NCBI RefSeq assembly: GCF_019429625.1
Contig: NZ_JAHXRW010000016.1
Coordinates: 1 to 64,000, forward strand
Origin: Celeribacter sp. PS-C1
GTDB taxonomy: Bacteria > Pseudomonadota > Alphaproteobacteria > Rhodobacterales > Rhodobacteraceae
Reading direction: 5' to 3'
Length of the DNA stretch: 64,000 nucleotides
How positions within the stretch are numbered: the stretch's first letter is position 1; every line of letters begins with the position of its first letter. The notes below the pieces were generated by a model. That model had not been told where the DNA came from, made no database searches, and worked only from the letters and a program-made list of their open reading frames with translations. The translations under genes and the position numbers were made by a program. This document shows, piece after piece, positions 18,334-26,867 of this stretch.

Positions 18334-19029
18334 ATGACTGACAGCCCCACTTTTTCAATCACACTTTTGACCGGCCCCGTCGCCGCTTTGGGAAGCAGCG
18401 GCAAAGACAGTGCGATTGCCAAATACCCGGTGGACTGCCCTGTCGCGCTCCTCCCCCAAGGCTTTGAGAGTGACGCGCAGGCCGACCGGCGGGTGCATGG
18501 CGGCCTTGAGAAAGCCGTGCATCATTATCCTTATGAGCACTACACGACGTGGCGCACGGAACTTGGCCCCCGCCCCGCGCTGACCGAACCCGGAGGTTTT
18601 GGCGAGAATATCTCCACCACCGGGCTGACCGAACACGACGTGGCCGTGGGCGACATCTTTCGAATTGGCACCGCGCTTGTGCAGGTCTCACAGGGCCGAC
18701 AGCCCTGTTGGAAACTCAACCATCGGTTCGAAACGCCGGATATGTCGCGCCGGGTGCAGCAAAGCGGACGCAGCGGCTGGTATTACCGCGTGTTGGAACC
18801 CGGCATCGTGGCACCGGAGGACCAGTTGACATGTCTCGACCGGGTGGCACCGGAATGGACCCTTCACCGGCTCTGGCATGCGCTTTATGTCGACAAAATG
18901 AACCTCGACAAACTCAAAGGCATCGCAGCGCTTGAGGTGTTGGCCGAGGGTTGGCGCAAATACGCGGTGCGGCGGCTAGAGAGCCGTCGTGTCGAAGACT
19001 GGAGCAAAAGATTGGACGGCACAGAATGA
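18334..19029 (+). CDS. MOSC domain protein (YiiM-like)
   Basis: 231 residues. The MOSC core is seen in DRRVHGGLEKAVHHYPYEHY, PGGFGENISTTGLTEHDVAVGDIFRIG and VSQGRQPCWKLNHRF, where the conserved cysteine would hold the molybdenum cofactor. The C-terminal ~60 residues match the small helical domain of YiiM-type proteins, which reduce N-hydroxylated compounds with Moco. It overlaps pdxY by 4 bp (ATGA), so the two are one transcript. Substrate unknown. Confidence 0.85.
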   Translation: MTDSPTFSITLLTGPVAALGSSGKDSAIAKYPVDCPVALLPQGFESDAQADRRVHGGLEKAVHHYPYEHYTTWRTELGPRPALTEPGGFGENISTTGLTEHDVAVGDIFRIGTALVQVSQGRQPCWKLNHRFETPDMSRRVQQSGRSGWYYRVLEPGIVAPEDQLTCLDRVAPEWTLHRLWHALYVDKMNLDKLKGIAALEVLAEGWRKYAVRRLESRRVEDWSKRLDGTE

Positions 19030-19877
19030 CCCAGCCCCCCTTCGTGATCTCAATCCAAAGCCAGGTGGTCTTTGGCCATGTCGGCAATTCGGCGGCGCTG
19101 TTCCCGATGCAGGCGGCGGGGCTTGAAGTGGCGGCGATCCCGACCGTGGTGTTCTCCAACACACCCGATTACGAGACGCTGCGGGGCCGTGCGCTGCCGC
19201 CCGAATTCTTTTCCGACCTCTTACAAGGCGCACGCGAACGCGGCCTTCCTGAGCGTGCGGATTTCATCCTGACAGGCTATATCGGCTCGCTTGATGTTGC
19301 GGAAATGGTGGCGGATTTCGTCGCCGAGGCCAAGGCCGTGAACCCTGCCCTGCGCTATCTCTGCGACCCAGTGATGGGGGATGCAGGTCCCGGTCTCTAT
19401 GTGCCTGAGGCGATTGCGGATGTGATGCGCGACCGGCTTTTGCCCATGGCCGACATTGCCACACCGAACCCCTTTGAGTTGGGATGGCTCACGGGTCGCG
19501 AAATTGCGACGCTCAACGACCTTGAGGCCGCGAAACGCGATCTGAAAATTTCCGAGACCGCGCATCTGATCGCCACCGGCTGCGCACTCGACACCACGCC
19601 CGAGGGCCAGATCGAAAGTGTCATTCTTGGGCCGAATGAGGGCATCAGCCGCCATCCGACCGAACACCTGCCGATCGCCCTGCCCGGCACCGGCGATCTG
19701 TTCGCCGGGTTGATCCTTGCGGGGCTGGGACGCGGTTTGGCTTTGCCGCAAGCTGTGGAAACCGCGCAGACCCTCACATCGCGCGCGCTTGCCCATGCAA
19801 AGGTGCTGGGCGCAGGCGAAGTCGTTCTGAGCGAACCAGAATTTCGCCGCACGCTTTTGAGCCTCGGATCAGACTAA
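19026..19877 (+). CDS. pdxY: Pyridoxal kinase
   Basis: 283 residues from the ATG that overlaps the previous stop. It is a ribokinase-fold kinase: FVISIQSQVVFGHVGNSAA at the N-terminus, the DPVMGDAG signature, TPNPFELGWLTG, and the anion-hole/catalytic GTGDLFAGLILAGL. It phosphorylates pyridoxal to PLP in the vitamin B6 salvage pathway. PdxY and PdxK are hard to separate by eye; length and N-terminus favour PdxY. The gene ends 44 bp before the left attachment repeat of the integrative element. Confidence 0.87.
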   Translation: MTQPPFVISIQSQVVFGHVGNSAALFPMQAAGLEVAAIPTVVFSNTPDYETLRGRALPPEFFSDLLQGARERGLPERADFILTGYIGSLDVAEMVADFVAEAKAVNPALRYLCDPVMGDAGPGLYVPEAIADVMRDRLLPMADIATPNPFELGWLTGREIATLNDLEAAKRDLKISETAHLIATGCALDTTPEGQIESVILGPNEGISRHPTEHLPIALPGTGDLFAGLILAGLGRGLALPQAVETAQTLTSRALAHAKVLGAGEVVLSEPEFRRTLLSLGSD

Positions 19878-19921
19878 CCGACGGGCTGCCGCGCGAAAAA
19901 CATCAGTCAAAACAAGAGAAA

Positions 19922-19937
19922 TGGCGCACCCAAGAGG
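19922..19937. repeat. attL core (16-bp direct repeat)
   Basis: TGGCGCACCCAAGAGG matches 34159-34174 exactly and corresponds to the CCA end, acceptor stem and start of the T stem of tRNA-Arg. It marks the junction left behind on the side without the complete tRNA. Confidence 0.85.
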
Positions 19938-19950
19938 GGCATTCTCTCGC

Positions 19951-20042
19951 TAGCGACCGATAGCAACCGGGGATAACTTTTAGCATCAATTCAACAGCTT
20001 AGAATGAATAAGGCGGAAAACCTTTAGCAGCCATTAGCAACC
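19951..20042 (+). repeat. Paired TAGCRRCC arm-type repeats beside attL
   Basis: Four related octamers occur as two pairs: TAGCGACC at 19951 with TAGCAACC at 19961, and TAGCAGCC at 20025 with TAGCAACC at 20035. Each pair is spaced exactly 10 bp, one helical turn. This is what cooperative binding by integrase or an excisionase would need. Binding is inferred. Confidence 0.5.
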
Positions 20043-20069
20043 CGCCCCAGCCTAGCGCACAATCTTTTT

Positions 20070-20129
20070 GGGGTAGAAAATGGGTAGCACCTTGCTTTCA
20101 GGAAGTTCGATTACATAAAAAGGGGTAGA
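20070..20129 (+). repeat. GGGGTAGA arm-type repeats, left side
   Basis: GGGGTAGA at 20070 is followed 11 bp on by TGGGTAGC at 20081, and GGGGTAGA recurs at 20122. The same arrangement (GGGGTAGA then GGGGTAAG, 11 bp apart) lies at 34099-34117 near the other end, so these are candidate integrase arm sites. Confidence 0.55.
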
Positions 20130-20150
20130 AGCACAGAACGGAGCTCCCAT

Positions 20151-21452
20151 ATGGCCAAGCCGAAACTTTCAACTGTTAAGGAACTAGACGCCCTGACCCA
20201 CACGGGGGCCAATGACAAGCCCGAGCGATATGGCGTTGAGGGCATTCCGGGTCTTTACATGCAGATCACCCCGAAAGGGAGCAAGAGCTGGCTTTTGCGA
20301 GTGTCAGTGAATGGCAAGAGCCGCGAGCTAGGTCTTGGCGGCTATCCTGAAAACGGCCTCAAGGACGCTAAAAACAAGGCCAAGGAACAGCGCGCCAAAG
20401 CGCAGCTTGGCATTGACGCTAAGGCTGAAAAGGAAGAGACCCGAGCCAAGAACGCTGCCGCAGCACGCGAGGTCGAGGCCAAGTCCTACACCTTCGAAAA
20501 GGCGCTGGACGATTACGTTGATATTAAGCGCGCCACATTCAAAACATATAAGGCTCAGATGCAGTGGGAGTCGCCAGTGCGCCGGTACGCCCTGCCAGTG
20601 GTTGGCAAAATGCTGGTGGACGAAATCACCGTGCAAGACGTGCTTAAGATCATTCAGCCGCTTTGGGACACCAAGAACGAAACCGCCGGTCGGGTACGTT
20701 CGCGCATGGAGTTGATTATCGCGTCGGCAACTGTGAGGGGATATCGCAAGGGAGACAACCCGGCCCGATGGGTCGGCAACTTGGCAGCGGTCCTGCCCCC
20801 GGCCAAGGCAGTTCATAAGGTTCGCAATATGCCTGCAATCCCATTTGCGCGGGCGGCTGAATGGTTTGCTGAGCTTCACCAGTGCGCGGGCATGGGCGCT
20901 CGTGCCTTGGAGTTCCTTGCCCTAACCACCGTGCGCTCCGGCAACGTGCGCGGGGCCGTTTGGGACGAGATAGACCTTGAAGCGGGCATTTGGGAAATAC
21001 CGGCGGAGCGCATGAAAATGCGTCAAGCACACGCGGTTCCACTCGCCACGGCTGCCCTCGACCTCCTGAAAGCCCTGCCCCGCATGCAAGGCAATCCACT
21101 TGTGTTCCCGGCCCCGCGCGGCGGTGAGCTTTCCGACATGACCCTGAGCGCCACCATGCGCCGAATGCACGCCGCCAAGCTGGAACAAGACGGTATCGGC
21201 TGGATTGACGAAACGAGCAAGGCCCCGGCAGTGCCGCACGGCCTGCGCAGTACGTTCCGCGATTGGGCTGGCGATATGACCGAATACCCGCGCGAGCTAG
21301 CCGAAATGGTCTTGGCGCACACTGTCGGTGGGGTTGAGGGCGCATACCGACGAGGACAGGCTATAGAGCGCCGACGCCCCATCATGGAGGCATGGGCCGC
21401 GCACCTTACCGGCGCAGAACAGGAAAGCGGAAAGGTGGTGCGCTTTGGTTAA
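20151..21452 (+). CDS. int: P4-type tyrosine recombinase (integrase)
   Basis: 433 residues. The N-terminal ~90 residues are the arm-binding domain (DUF4102-like: IPGLYMQITPKGSKSWLLRV, LGLGGYP), a core-binding SAM-like domain follows, and the C-terminal catalytic domain has Arg in LALTTVRSGNVRG, HxxR in HGLRSTFRDW, the later His in VLAHTVGG, and Tyr in GAYRRGQ. It catalyses recombination between element and chromosomal att sites. It reads inward from attL, 213 bp away, as usual for tRNA-targeting elements. GGAGCTCCCAT before the ATG serves as ribosome site. Confidence 0.93.
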   Translation: MAKPKLSTVKELDALTHTGANDKPERYGVEGIPGLYMQITPKGSKSWLLRVSVNGKSRELGLGGYPENGLKDAKNKAKEQRAKAQLGIDAKAEKEETRAKNAAAAREVEAKSYTFEKALDDYVDIKRATFKTYKAQMQWESPVRRYALPVVGKMLVDEITVQDVLKIIQPLWDTKNETAGRVRSRMELIIASATVRGYRKGDNPARWVGNLAAVLPPAKAVHKVRNMPAIPFARAAEWFAELHQCAGMGARALEFLALTTVRSGNVRGAVWDEIDLEAGIWEIPAERMKMRQAHAVPLATAALDLLKALPRMQGNPLVFPAPRGGELSDMTLSATMRRMHAAKLEQDGIGWIDETSKAPAVPHGLRSTFRDWAGDMTEYPRELAEMVLAHTVGGVEGAYRRGQAIERRRPIMEAWAAHLTGAEQESGKVVRFG

Positions 21453-21453
21453 G

Positions 21454-21915
21454 ATGAACTTCGACGCGACCAAGCCTTTCAGTTGGAAAGACACCTATCC
21501 GACGCCGGAAGAATATGCACAGGCCGCGTGGGAGCGCGAATATACATGCGACACTCTGGATGAATTGATCGAACACGCCTACGATTTCCTTGCTGCATAC
21601 GAAGAACTACATAAGTTTGCTGTCATGAACAGAGACGTCCTGTCAAATGAGGTCAAGGTAGCCATATTCGACGCGCTTATGGTTCCTAAAAAGCCACACA
21701 AGAGCAGTGCCGTGACGGATTTCAAGAAAGGGGTTCTTCGTTCTATCGCTATAGTCCTGCATCGCGACTATGGTCTGCCCTATACGCGGAACAGCGAGAA
21801 CGACACGCACATAAAGAGCGCGGCATCCGTGATGGCAGGCCTTAAGATCGAGAACGGCGAAAAGTCAATAAACAAGAAGCTCGCCGGGCTACCTACCCGC
21901 AAAAAAGAGAGCTGA
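21454..21915 (+). CDS. Hypothetical protein directly after the integrase
   Basis: 153 residues from the ATG at 21454, just after the int stop; a TTG at 21445 inside int is an alternative. It is soluble and mixed in composition, with an acidic, aromatic N-terminal part (FSWKDTYPTPEEYAQAAWERE) and a basic tail (KLAGLPTRKKES). No family is recognised. The tight coupling to int suggests a role in integration or excision control, but that is inference. Confidence 0.6.
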   Translation: MNFDATKPFSWKDTYPTPEEYAQAAWEREYTCDTLDELIEHAYDFLAAYEELHKFAVMNRDVLSNEVKVAIFDALMVPKKPHKSSAVTDFKKGVLRSIAIVLHRDYGLPYTRNSENDTHIKSAASVMAGLKIENGEKSINKKLAGLPTRKKES

Positions 21916-21983
21916 TTTTTGCGTGCAATTTTCTAGCGCGACCAAGCTAATTTGGGTGCAACCTAAAGCAATAGGAGCACCCG

Positions 21984-22160
21984 ATGACCTATCTCGACGT
22001 GAAACAAGTCGCCGCCCGTTATGGCGTTCACAGACAAACGATCTGGCGCTGGCGCAGCGGCTTGCCCGACTTCCCGCAGCCTGTGGCCTTTGGTCCGCAA
22101 ACCGTGCGCTGGTCGAAGCAGAGCCTTGACGACTGGGACGCCTCACGCCTTTTGGCGTGA
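21984..22160 (+). CDS. AlpA-like helix-turn-helix regulator
   Basis: 58 residues with AGGAGC 6 bp before the ATG. The whole protein is a short MerR-like winged helix: MTYLDVKQVAARYGVHRQTIWRWR, then LPDFPQPVAFGPQTVRWSK and a final SLDDWDASR helix. This is the AlpA/Cox-like excisionase and activator family found in P4-type satellites and PICIs, where it switches the element from silent to excised or replicating. Position after int fits. Confidence 0.8.
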   Translation: MTYLDVKQVAARYGVHRQTIWRWRSGLPDFPQPVAFGPQTVRWSKQSLDDWDASRLLA

Positions 22161-22281
22161 TGGCGCCTGCCCCCGGCGCAAGTCTTTGTTGAAATTCAAA
22201 TTTTTTAATATTGATTCAATAGAAATACCCCCATTTGCCCCATTGCGAGCGTTTCTCTCCTGCCATATTTAATATTTATTA

Positions 22282-22298
22282 GGTCAGCAATGCTGACC
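22282..22298. promoter_or_regulatory. Perfect 17-bp palindrome before the RHH gene
   Basis: GGTCAGCA at 22282-22289 and TGCTGACC at 22291-22298 are perfect inverted halves around one base. It lies 19 bp before the start of the RHH gene and after an AT-rich stretch, a good place for an operator bound by the RHH protein, the AlpA-like protein or a helper-phage factor. Confidence 0.55.
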
Positions 22299-22317
22299 CA
22301 AACTACAGGATAGCCAG

Positions 22318-22479
22318 ATGGAAGAAGTCAAGAACTTGATTACGCCGGTGCCAGAGAGTGTGCACCGCGCTATCAAACAGGAAGCCGCCGAACGCGGCAT
22401 CACAATGACCGAAGTTGTGCGCGAACTTATTCAGCCGCTTATCGCGCGCCGAATGCTTCAAGTGGAGAACCACGCATGA
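22318..22479 (+). CDS. Small ribbon-helix-helix protein
   Basis: 53 residues: a short N-terminal strand (EEVKNLITPVP), then ESVHRAIKQEAAERGIT and MTEVVRELIQPLIARRM, the strand-helix-helix pattern of Arc/CopG repressors. It probably dimerises and binds the palindrome just upstream, controlling the replication genes that follow. It overlaps the next gene by 4 bp (ATGA). Confidence 0.65.
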   Translation: MEEVKNLITPVPESVHRAIKQEAAERGITMTEVVRELIQPLIARRMLQVENHA

Positions 22480-22799
22480 ACAGAAAGCAACGCAGAGCTA
22501 AGATCAAGCGCGGCAAACCGACCAAACGTCAACAACGCCTCTACGACGCGGCGATGGAGCTTTTCCGGGCATCCGGGTGCCTCCGGTGTGGCGCGCAAGA
22601 CGAAAGCAAAGGTGCCGCTATGCTGGCCGGAACCTTCCAGATAGTTTGCAATGATTGCGTGAAAGACGCAGACAGCATCATAGCCACCATTACGCCGGTT
22701 ATTGAAAGCCCCTACCCGCCCCAAATTGAAGGTCTCACTGCCTACGAAGTTACTGGCAAACCTAAACGTGCCGAATTTGTGAAGGTGAGCGACCAATGA
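22476..22799 (+). CDS. Small zinc-ribbon-like protein
   Basis: 107 residues. A very basic N-terminus (MNRKQRRAKIKRGKPTKRQQR) precedes two Cys pairs, CLRCGA at about residue 37 and VCNDCV at about residue 61, that could bind zinc. It overlaps both neighbours by 4 bp, so it is translated with the RHH gene and the next gene. A nucleic-acid-binding role in replication or regulation is likely; no specific family is recognised. Confidence 0.6.
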   Translation: MNRKQRRAKIKRGKPTKRQQRLYDAAMELFRASGCLRCGAQDESKGAAMLAGTFQIVCNDCVKDADSIIATITPVIESPYPPQIEGLTAYEVTGKPKRAEFVKVSDQ

Positions 22800-23668
22800 C
22801 AAAGAAAAATGACGATCTCGTGCAATACCTTAAGAGCGACAGCGCCGAACTGACCTTCCAGCGCATGTTGAGCGGGTATGTGATTGCATTCGCGCGCGAA
22901 GGGGCCACCGTGGAGGACTTCAAGGGCCACGCCTTCGCTAAGGGCTTCGCGGCCATACTGCGCCGGGGCATTGAAATGCAAACCATGTCTGACAAGAAGT
23001 ATCAGGCGGAGTTGAACAAGCTCAACACCGAGCACACGATTGACGACGTGTTGGCGACGGAGGGCATTGAATACCCGAAGCCGTGGAAGGTAAAGAACCC
23101 GACGCCCGCCAAGATCGCCAAGGTGACAAAGAACGCAATCGCGAACGGGCCGAACCGCATCCCGCCGCGTGAGTTGCCGCCTACGGCACAGCAACGCTTT
23201 GAACGCATGTCGATTGGCAATGTCACAGCGCTTAAAACTGGCCATAGCGCGCCGCAAAGCCCGCCGCCGGGGCAAGGCCAGGCAAAAGCGCTCAGTGCGC
23301 CCCCTGCCCCCGCCGCAACGCCGCCTAGCCCGCCCCAAATTGGTAGGCCACCCAGCCGCACCGCGCAGTTTACCGTGATGGCGCAATCGCGCAGCGATAA
23401 CGAGCAACAATACTGGAACGTAACCCTTCGCGACGACATGGACCGCAAGGTCTTGCTTCGCTTCGCCCTCAACGCCGCGCCTGAGACGCAAGCGCAATGG
23501 GGCAAGCTCATGATGCACTTTGTGCAGCGCCTTGGCATGACGGGCCACGAGACCGACCCGAACGCGATCCTTAGGCGCACTATTGATATTCCAGTCGGGC
23601 GTCTCAACGGCAAGCGGTCGAACACATTCGCTGGGCTGGCATCTGTGGGGGCGGTGCTGGAAGCATGA
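22796..23668 (+). CDS. Hypothetical protein with Pro-rich linker
   Basis: 290 residues in three parts: an N-terminal ~125-residue helical, charged region; a linker of ~45 residues rich in Pro, Ala and Gln (SPPPGQGQAKALSAPPAPA); and a C-terminal ~100-residue part with TAQFTVMAQSRSDNEQQYWN and an RRTIDIPVGRLNG-like stretch. No family is recognised. Overlap with the zinc-ribbon gene and proximity to the primase suggest a replication accessory role. Confidence 0.6.
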   Translation: MTKKNDDLVQYLKSDSAELTFQRMLSGYVIAFAREGATVEDFKGHAFAKGFAAILRRGIEMQTMSDKKYQAELNKLNTEHTIDDVLATEGIEYPKPWKVKNPTPAKIAKVTKNAIANGPNRIPPRELPPTAQQRFERMSIGNVTALKTGHSAPQSPPPGQGQAKALSAPPAPAATPPSPPQIGRPPSRTAQFTVMAQSRSDNEQQYWNVTLRDDMDRKVLLRFALNAAPETQAQWGKLMMHFVQRLGMTGHETDPNAILRRTIDIPVGRLNGKRSNTFAGLASVGAVLEA

Positions 23669-23828
23669 TGATCTACATCGGCTCGAGATATGGCGTGGCG
23701 TTTGGTCAAAGCCGAGCTTGAGGGCGACACCCTGCTACCCGCGAAAAACTAACCCGAAATTTGCGCGCAACTCTTCTGAACTCCGGCGGTAGTCATGGAC
23801 TATCGAAACCACCAAAGGAGTAAACGGA

Positions 23829-24029
23829 ATGCACTATTTTTATGCGATGGCGGACGACCAAATGGTTTTGCACGTCTACCAACAAAAGAACGACGAGAAA
23901 CTCACCAGAGAGCTGGCGCTGGCGCGCTTGAGAGGCGGGATTTATGGCACGACCACGCGCCCGGACCAAATCCGCTTATATGATAAAAAGTATGCGCACT
24001 TTGAAACCATTGAGTTGATCTCTGAATAA
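23829..24029 (+). CDS. Small hypothetical protein
   Basis: 66 residues with an excellent ribosome site (AAAGGAG, 8 bp before ATG) and a strong terminator right after the stop, so it is very likely expressed. The sequence is aromatic and charged (MHYFYAMADDQMVLHVYQQ), with no cysteine or membrane segment. No family recognised. The 160 bp before it contain only tiny frames. Confidence 0.6.
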   Translation: MHYFYAMADDQMVLHVYQQKNDEKLTRELALARLRGGIYGTTTRPDQIRLYDKKYAHFETIELISE

Positions 24030-24031
24030 TC

Positions 24032-24067
24032 AGTATGGCCCCTATCAACAGGGGCCATACTTCTTTG
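24032..24067 (+). terminator. Strong intrinsic terminator
   Basis: A perfect 12-bp stem (AGTATGGCCCCT at 24032-24043 with AGGGGCCATACT at 24050-24061), a 6-nt loop and a TCTTTG tail, 2 bp after the small gene. It ends the early operon before the primase gene. Confidence 0.8.
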
Positions 24068-24192
24068 TAAGTTACTGATTTTTATTATAAATACCGCCTA
24101 AACCATTAAAATACCCATTGCGTTTACCCTATTAGCGCCTTATTAATGGGGGGCCTTTTCTGGCCCTTGCTTCGGTGGCCCGGCTACGTCAG

Positions 24193-24210
24193 CCTTTCCT
24201 TCGGGAAAGG
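24193..24210 (+). promoter_or_regulatory. TTCG-tetraloop hairpin in the primase leader
   Basis: CCTTTCC at 24193-24199 and GGAAAGG at 24204-24210 enclose TTCG, a very stable RNA hairpin, about 125 bp before the primase start. The surrounding 24068-24333 stretch holds no gene. Possible leader structure; no function is shown. Confidence 0.45.
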
Positions 24211-24333
24211 AGCTGGGTTCACCACCGCAAAGCCGGTCGGCCTGTGCGTATTGCAACCTCTGCGCATCAATTTGTAGAGCAGCGAACTGACGTTCGCTTT
24301 TGTTGAAGCACGGGTTACGAAAGGAAATACCCC

Positions 24334-26799
24334 ATGCAAATTCAAGACAATGCGACGCCTTTGGGCGATAGCGCAACTGTGCCGTTTGACCCGCTGATCG
24401 GGTTCTATGGTGAAGGTCGTGGCTTTTCTCTTACCCGGAAAGGCGAAGGCGAATACGCCCCGATAACATGGCGGCAACTGACCCACATGATGCGCAGCAC
24501 GTCACGAGCGCCTGCCCCCTCGGTTGCCGAGATAGACGCCAAGGTAAAGAACCTACTTTCTGTAGCTAAAGACGCGAAAGAAGGCTCCAAAGCCGCTGAG
24601 TTCGCCACATTGTCAGAAGACGAGCAAAGAGCTATCGCCTGCGATGAATGTCACGCTGACATTAAAGGTCGGCAACCGTGGGTTATCTACAGCGACTATC
24701 GCGAATGGGACGCCCGCACTTCCGCCGCACAGGAAGATAAAGGTGTAGCGCTGGCCGTTGGCATCGACGCCGACGATGTGAAGGTTGAGGCTGTGAAGAG
24801 TGCCTTAGCGCAGGTCCTGCCCGGCGTTCGGTACGCCTTAGTGACTTCTTACAACCATCTTCGCGGCGCTAAAGGCCCGCGCGTTCGCGTGGTGGTGCCA
24901 ATGACCAAGGGCTTCCATCCAAGATCGTACCCATACTTCGCACAGGCGATCTACGAGGAAATGGCGAAGCACGGCGTTGTCTGTGACGCCACCAGCGGCA
25001 AGGTCACTCAAATTCAATACTTCGGCCAAATCCATTGTGAAGGCACCCCGGAGTTCTACGAGAACGACGGTGCGGCGCTGGACGTCTTGGAGTTCCCTCA
25101 TCTGATGGAGCGCACAGAAGCGCTCTTCTGGGAAGATCATGCAAACGCGGGTAAGACGTCAGAGCGCCAACAGCAAGGCGCGCTTTACGAGTTCAACCGT
25201 CATGTCCACACCGAGCAGCTTTTGCAGATGTTTCATTACGAGCTGCAAAGCAACGACAAATGGAAATACCCGAACCAGTCCAACGCGGGCACCTTGGTCG
25301 TCCACGACGACGGCGGCTGGGACAGCCTTAGCGGAACAATGCTTGACGAGGTTGGCGGCCTTAAGGGCGCTTGGACCAAAGACAACCGGGTTGGCGGAGA
25401 CGCCGCTACACTGTTCGTCAAACACGCCCTTGTTGATCATTGCGGCATGGACCCCACGGCTGCCTTCAACACCGTGGTTCAGATCGGTCATGCGATGTCT
25501 CTTGGCTACCAGCTAAATATGTTCGATCCGGTGTCGCAGGCAAAGGCATTTAGCCCCGACGACCTGACACCACCGACCGGCCCGTGCTCGCCTCAGAGCT
25601 ATCGCGCTTGGTTTACAGCGCATGGCGCATGGCTGTGGCAGAACCTTCGCGTCATTGGGGACCAGCCAGCCCCCGCAGCACTGGACCTTTCCGCTGATAC
25701 CCCATCGCTTTTTGAATTCAGCTTTGCAACAGGAGACGAAATGACCGAACAAGTATTCTACCACATCGACCCGTGGCTTCCGCGTAATTCGGTCGTCGCC
25801 TTCTATGGCCGAGGCGAAACGGGCAAATCGACGTTGGTAAGCACGATCTGCGCAAGCGTTTCGGATAAGGTTTCAACGCTTTGGGTTAGCAGCGAGGAAA
25901 ACAAAAACCAGATCGCCGTGCGCTACACAAAATCCGGGGGCCATACGAACACCCTTGTGCCCTTGTCCGCTGCACCGAAGTTGAACGGAACGGATAAGGT
26001 CGCAATTTTCGACTGCTACGAGCATCTGGAAAAGACGATTTGCGACGTTAAGGCCGCGTGCCACCAGAGCCGCCCCCTTGGTGTTGTCGTGCTCGATGCC
26101 ATTGGTGCACTGGTCACTTGGAAGAAAGGTGAAAATGCCAATGACGACGGAGCGGTAAAGCGCCTTATAGCGCATCTGAGCACTCTGGCAGAACGGCATG
26201 AAGTCACCATTGTAATGATTGGTCACTTCAACAAGCGGGCGCAGTTGGAACAGTATGTCTCTGACGCCGTAACTGGGTCAGCCGCTTGGACAAACTCGCT
26301 GCGGCGTGCGTTTGCCTGCGTAAAGGACGAAACGAGCGAAGACGGTTTCAGCAACTTTGTCCTGTCCGTTAAAGGCAACCAAGGTTCCCCGCTGGCCTGC
26401 GCGTATAAGACGATCCCGGTGCACACCATCCATTCACGAGCAACCGTGGTGAGCGGATCCGCCGATGAGGTCTTGTGCAAAACAGAATTCACAACTGAAA
26501 TTCAATGGGGCACAAAAGCTGTCAGGGATATGGTGTACGAAGGCGAAGAGCACGAGACCACCGCGAAGAAAAAGGCGAAGAGCAAAGACCAGCTTTCCGC
26601 CATGGCAGACGCGTTCAAAGACGCCGTGCTGCAGATCGGTCGGCCTTGTTCAAGGGCCGATGTAGAAGGCTACATTAAGCAACAACGCGGCCTTAAGATT
26701 TATCCCTACCATTACAGCAAAGGGCTGGACGAGTTGATACAGGAGCGCGCCGTGAAAATTGAAGCATTGCCGCACAACAAATTCCAATACTCTTGCTGA
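24334..26799 (+). CDS. Primase-helicase replication protein
   Basis: 821 residues; AAAGGAAA precedes the ATG. The N-terminal ~250 residues resemble a primase-polymerase-like region (WVIYSDYREWD, then YALVTSYNHLRGAKGPRVRVVVPM). From about residue 470 there is a RecA/RepA-type helicase: Walker A FYGRGETGKSTLV near 490-500, Walker B GVVVLDAIGAL near 585, and a sensor stretch VTIVMIGHFNKRA. The last ~90 residues are basic and winged-helix-like (RADVEGYIKQQRGLKIYPYHY). Such fusions start and drive replication of satellites and plasmids. It is followed by a terminator and an AT-rich candidate origin, so the element probably replicates itself after excision. Confidence 0.8.
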   Translation: MQIQDNATPLGDSATVPFDPLIGFYGEGRGFSLTRKGEGEYAPITWRQLTHMMRSTSRAPAPSVAEIDAKVKNLLSVAKDAKEGSKAAEFATLSEDEQRAIACDECHADIKGRQPWVIYSDYREWDARTSAAQEDKGVALAVGIDADDVKVEAVKSALAQVLPGVRYALVTSYNHLRGAKGPRVRVVVPMTKGFHPRSYPYFAQAIYEEMAKHGVVCDATSGKVTQIQYFGQIHCEGTPEFYENDGAALDVLEFPHLMERTEALFWEDHANAGKTSERQQQGALYEFNRHVHTEQLLQMFHYELQSNDKWKYPNQSNAGTLVVHDDGGWDSLSGTMLDEVGGLKGAWTKDNRVGGDAATLFVKHALVDHCGMDPTAAFNTVVQIGHAMSLGYQLNMFDPVSQAKAFSPDDLTPPTGPCSPQSYRAWFTAHGAWLWQNLRVIGDQPAPAALDLSADTPSLFEFSFATGDEMTEQVFYHIDPWLPRNSVVAFYGRGETGKSTLVSTICASVSDKVSTLWVSSEENKNQIAVRYTKSGGHTNTLVPLSAAPKLNGTDKVAIFDCYEHLEKTICDVKAACHQSRPLGVVVLDAIGALVTWKKGENANDDGAVKRLIAHLSTLAERHEVTIVMIGHFNKRAQLEQYVSDAVTGSAAWTNSLRRAFACVKDETSEDGFSNFVLSVKGNQGSPLACAYKTIPVHTIHSRATVVSGSADEVLCKTEFTTEIQWGTKAVRDMVYEGEEHETTAKKKAKSKDQLSAMADAFKDAVLQIGRPCSRADVEGYIKQQRGLKIYPYHYSKGLDELIQERAVKIEALPHNKFQYSC

Positions 26800-26825
26800 T
26801 ACTGATTATCGGCAAGCCATTCATA

Positions 26826-26857
26826 GGCTCGCATTCGTGCGGGCCTTTTTGTTTTTG
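26826..26857 (+). terminator. Intrinsic terminator after the primase gene
   Basis: GGCTCGCA at 26826-26833 pairs with TGCGGGCC at 26838-26845 (one G-T pair) around a TTCG loop, followed by TTTTTGTTTTTG. A textbook terminator 27 bp after the stop. Confidence 0.85.
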
Positions 26858-26867
26858 TGCGGCGCGC

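Noticed and set aside
23665-23751. Two tiny frames after the Pro-linker protein
   Set aside because: 18-20 codons only, with no independent support.
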